Shown here piece after piece: positions 5,286-6,663 of a DNA stretch of 6,663 bases. Below the pieces are notes generated by a model that was given only the letters and a program-made list of their open reading frames with translations, had not been told where the DNA came from and did not search any database. The stretch spans positions 1 through 6,663 of the forward strand of contig DJTQ01000357.1 of NCBI GenBank assembly GCA_002439285.1. The letters are read 5' to 3'. The DNA is from Paenibacillaceae bacterium UBA6304 (lineage in GTDB: Bacteria; Bacillota; Bacilli; Paenibacillales; Paenibacillaceae). Numbering within the stretch: the first letter of the stretch is position 1; each line of letters starts with the position of its first letter. Made by a program: the position numbers and the translations under genes.

Positions 5286-5615
5286 ATGGACGTTAGCTTA
5301 CAGCAATTTAAAGCCGAGTTCTTCAAAGCGCTCGCCCACCCCATGCGGATTCGTATCCTGGAGGTTCTCTGCGAAGGGGAACGAAATGTCAATGAACTGC
5401 AGATGCTTGTAGGCTCCGAGGGTTCCGCCGTATCGCAACAGCTATCCGTACTCCGGGCCAAGAATCTGGTCAACACAGTAAAAGAGGGTACGACCGTCGT
5501 CTATTCGCTCCGAGATCCGTTAATTGAGGATTTGCTGACGGTGGCCCGACAAATTTTCGATAATCATCTGGTCGAATCGATTTCGTTATTGGAGGAAATC
5601 CGCAAAGAAAAATAA
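5286..5615 (+). CDS. ArsR/SmtB-family winged-helix transcriptional regulator
   Basis: A 109-residue DNA-binding repressor. The winged-helix core is clear: FKALAHPMRIRILEVL (13-28), NVNELQML (34-41), recognition helix region SAVSQQLSVLRAKNLV (47-62), and the wing VKEGTTVVYSL (65-75), followed by a dimerising C-terminal helix. The usual metal-sensing motif ELCVCDL of helix 3 is replaced by NVNELQM, with no Cys pair; the only Cys is C29. A DNH triplet (92-94) in the last helix could be part of a helix-5 site, but the matching H-x-x-H is missing. So the signal it senses is unknown and may not be metal. The ATG at 5286 has AAAGGAG 9 bases upstream. A palindromic operator covers its own -10 box. 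Ends in a terminator, then the SulP gene in the same direction, which is a likely target. Confidence 0.92.
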   Translation: MDVSLQQFKAEFFKALAHPMRIRILEVLCEGERNVNELQMLVGSEGSAVSQQLSVLRAKNLVNTVKEGTTVVYSLRDPLIEDLLTVARQIFDNHLVESISLLEEIRKEK

Positions 5616-5624
5616 GGTGAAGGC

Positions 5625-5657
5625 GAACTCCCCACCGTTTTTCGGGGGTTCTTTTTT
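5625..5657 (+). terminator. Rho-independent terminator after the ArsR-family gene
   Basis: Arms GAACTCCC (5625-5632) and GGGGGTTC (5644-5651) pair over 8 bases with one G-T wobble, loop of 11 bases, followed by six T (5652-5657). It begins 9 bases after the stop codon. Transcription into the SulP gene would need read-through or its own promoter. Confidence 0.88.
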
Positions 5658-5713
5658 GTGTTCGATAATGTCTTGTGCTTTATTTCATATATCATAGAAA
5701 AGAAGGTTTTTTG

Positions 5714-6663
5714 ATGAAGTGGAGTGGGCGGTATAAAGGTTATCACGCGGGGTCATTACGAAAAGACTTAATTTCAGGATGTATTGTCGGGATCGTCGCG
5801 ATTCCCCTTGGTATGGCGTTTGCCATAGCCTCGGGTGTCAAACCTGAATACGGGTTGTACACGACGATCGTTGCGGGGATTCTGATTTCGCTGCTTGGCG
5901 GATCGAGATTTCAGATCGGCGGTCCGACCGGCGCGTTTATCCCCATCCTGTTGGCCATCGTTATGCAGTACGGATACGAGAATCTCCTGATTGCCGGTTT
6001 TCTTGCCGGAATTATGCTGCTTCTGATGGGGCTTCTTAGGCTAGGCACCTTAATAAAGTTTATACCGCGTCCTGTGACCATCGGGTTTACGGCCGGGATT
6101 GCGGTAACGATTTTCAGCGGTCAGATCGCGGGCTTCCTAGGGCTCCAGAATATGGAACGGCATGAATATTTCTTTGAAAATATGAAGGAAATCGTCCTGC
6201 GTCTCCCTTCCCTGAATCCGTTTAGCATTCTGACCGCCTGCATTTGTCTGGCAGCCCTTTTGCTGACGCCGAAGGTACTTCCCAAAGTTCCCGGTTCCCT
6301 GGTCGGCATTCTCGTCTCAACCTTGGTTGCGCTCTGGCTCTTCCCCGGCAAAGTAGCGACGATCGGTTCCGCCTACGGCGCCATCCCGGGCGGATTCCCC
6401 GGGCTGCACCCGATCGCCCTCACTTGGGACCGCATCGGTACGATGCTTCAGCCGGCGCTGATCATCGCCCTGCTCGGGAGCATCGAATCCCTGCTATCGG
6501 CCGTGGTCGCCGACGGTATGACCGAGACGCGCCACAACAGCAACCGGGAGCTGGTCGGCCAAGGCATCGCCAACATCGTTACACCGTTTTTCGGCGGTAT
6601 TCCGGCGACCGGTGCGATTGCCCTCACGGCGACCAACATCAAGAACGGAGCGGTATCCCCTAT
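5714..6663 (+). CDS. SulP-family inorganic anion transporter, 3' end outside window
   Basis: Multi-pass inner membrane transporter of the SulP family, which carries sulfate, bicarbonate or other anions, usually with Na+ or H+. About 316 residues are visible out of the usual 480-560; the rest of the membrane domain and any STAS domain lie past the window. Landmarks: DLISGCIVGIVAIPLGMAFA (18-37, first helix), the signature KPEYGLYT (43-50), the substrate-site region FQIGGPTGAF (66-75), RPVTIGFTAGIAVTI near 120-133, and SIESLLSAVVADGM with RHNSNRELVGQGIAN (about 256-287), then GGIPATGAIALTATNIKNGA. The start ATG 5714 has AGAAGG 7 bases upstream and gives the short cytoplasmic start usual for this group. 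A weak promoter-like pair (TTGTGC 5673-5678, TAGAAA 5695-5700, 16 apart) lies in the gap. The transported anion cannot be told from this sequence. Confidence 0.95.
   Translation, partial: MKWSGRYKGYHAGSLRKDLISGCIVGIVAIPLGMAFAIASGVKPEYGLYTTIVAGILISLLGGSRFQIGGPTGAFIPILLAIVMQYGYENLLIAGFLAGIMLLLMGLLRLGTLIKFIPRPVTIGFTAGIAVTIFSGQIAGFLGLQNMERHEYFFENMKEIVLRLPSLNPFSILTACICLAALLLTPKVLPKVPGSLVGILVSTLVALWLFPGKVATIGSAYGAIPGGFPGLHPIALTWDRIGTMLQPALIIALLGSIESLLSAVVADGMTETRHNSNRELVGQGIANIVTPFFGGIPATGAIALTATNIKNGAVSP

Overview
The window looks like chromosomal DNA from a low-to-mid GC Gram-positive bacterium of the Bacillales. A Paenibacillus-type genome is my best guess. The support is indirect: strong Shine-Dalgarno sites (AAGGAG, AGGAGG), GTG and TTG starts backed by good ribosome binding sites, sigma-A promoters with exact TTGACA -35 boxes, a perfect 7-1-7 Fur box of the Bacillus kind, and protein families common there. 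No rRNA, tRNA, CRISPR array, insertion sequence or phage gene is visible.

Left part (1-3072, minus strand). The window cuts through a lipoprotein of the family 5 ABC substrate-binding proteins (oligopeptide/nickel type), which starts with GTG at 1150 and has its own promoter at 1211-1239. Upstream of it lie a DUF1684 protein (1280-2056) and an alpha/beta hydrolase of the proline iminopeptidase type (2090-2944). These two are 33 bases apart and probably form one transcript from a promoter at 3044-3072. A peptide-capturing lipoprotein beside a peptidase-like hydrolase hints at peptide use, but this is inference from position only.

Middle part (3073-4745, minus strand). A nested-hairpin terminator (3217-3253) ends a short gene of unknown function. 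That gene (3294-3554) has no ribosome binding site. It reads as the distal piece of a roughly 128-residue single-pass membrane protein whose proximal part (from ATG 3678) lies in two other frames, separated by two apparent one-base losses. Upstream is an intact exodeoxyribonuclease III (exoA, 3750-4514) with a good promoter.

Right part (4660-6663). A heme-monooxygenase-like ABM protein (4746-5072, minus) is followed by a clear terminator. It is driven by a promoter with a perfect Fur box between the -35 and -10 boxes, so iron repression is very likely. Divergent from it, an ArsR-family repressor (5286-5615, plus) has a perfect 9-2-9 palindrome over its -10 box, which suggests autoregulation. 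It ends in a terminator and is followed by a SulP-family anion transporter (from 5714) that runs off the window.

Most of the region is ordinary housekeeping and accessory metabolism, and I see no clear new multi-gene system. The items most worth a second look are the broken membrane protein gene, the missing catalytic-type Asn in the heme-monooxygenase-like protein, and the ArsR regulator that lacks the usual metal-site cysteines and sits beside SulP.
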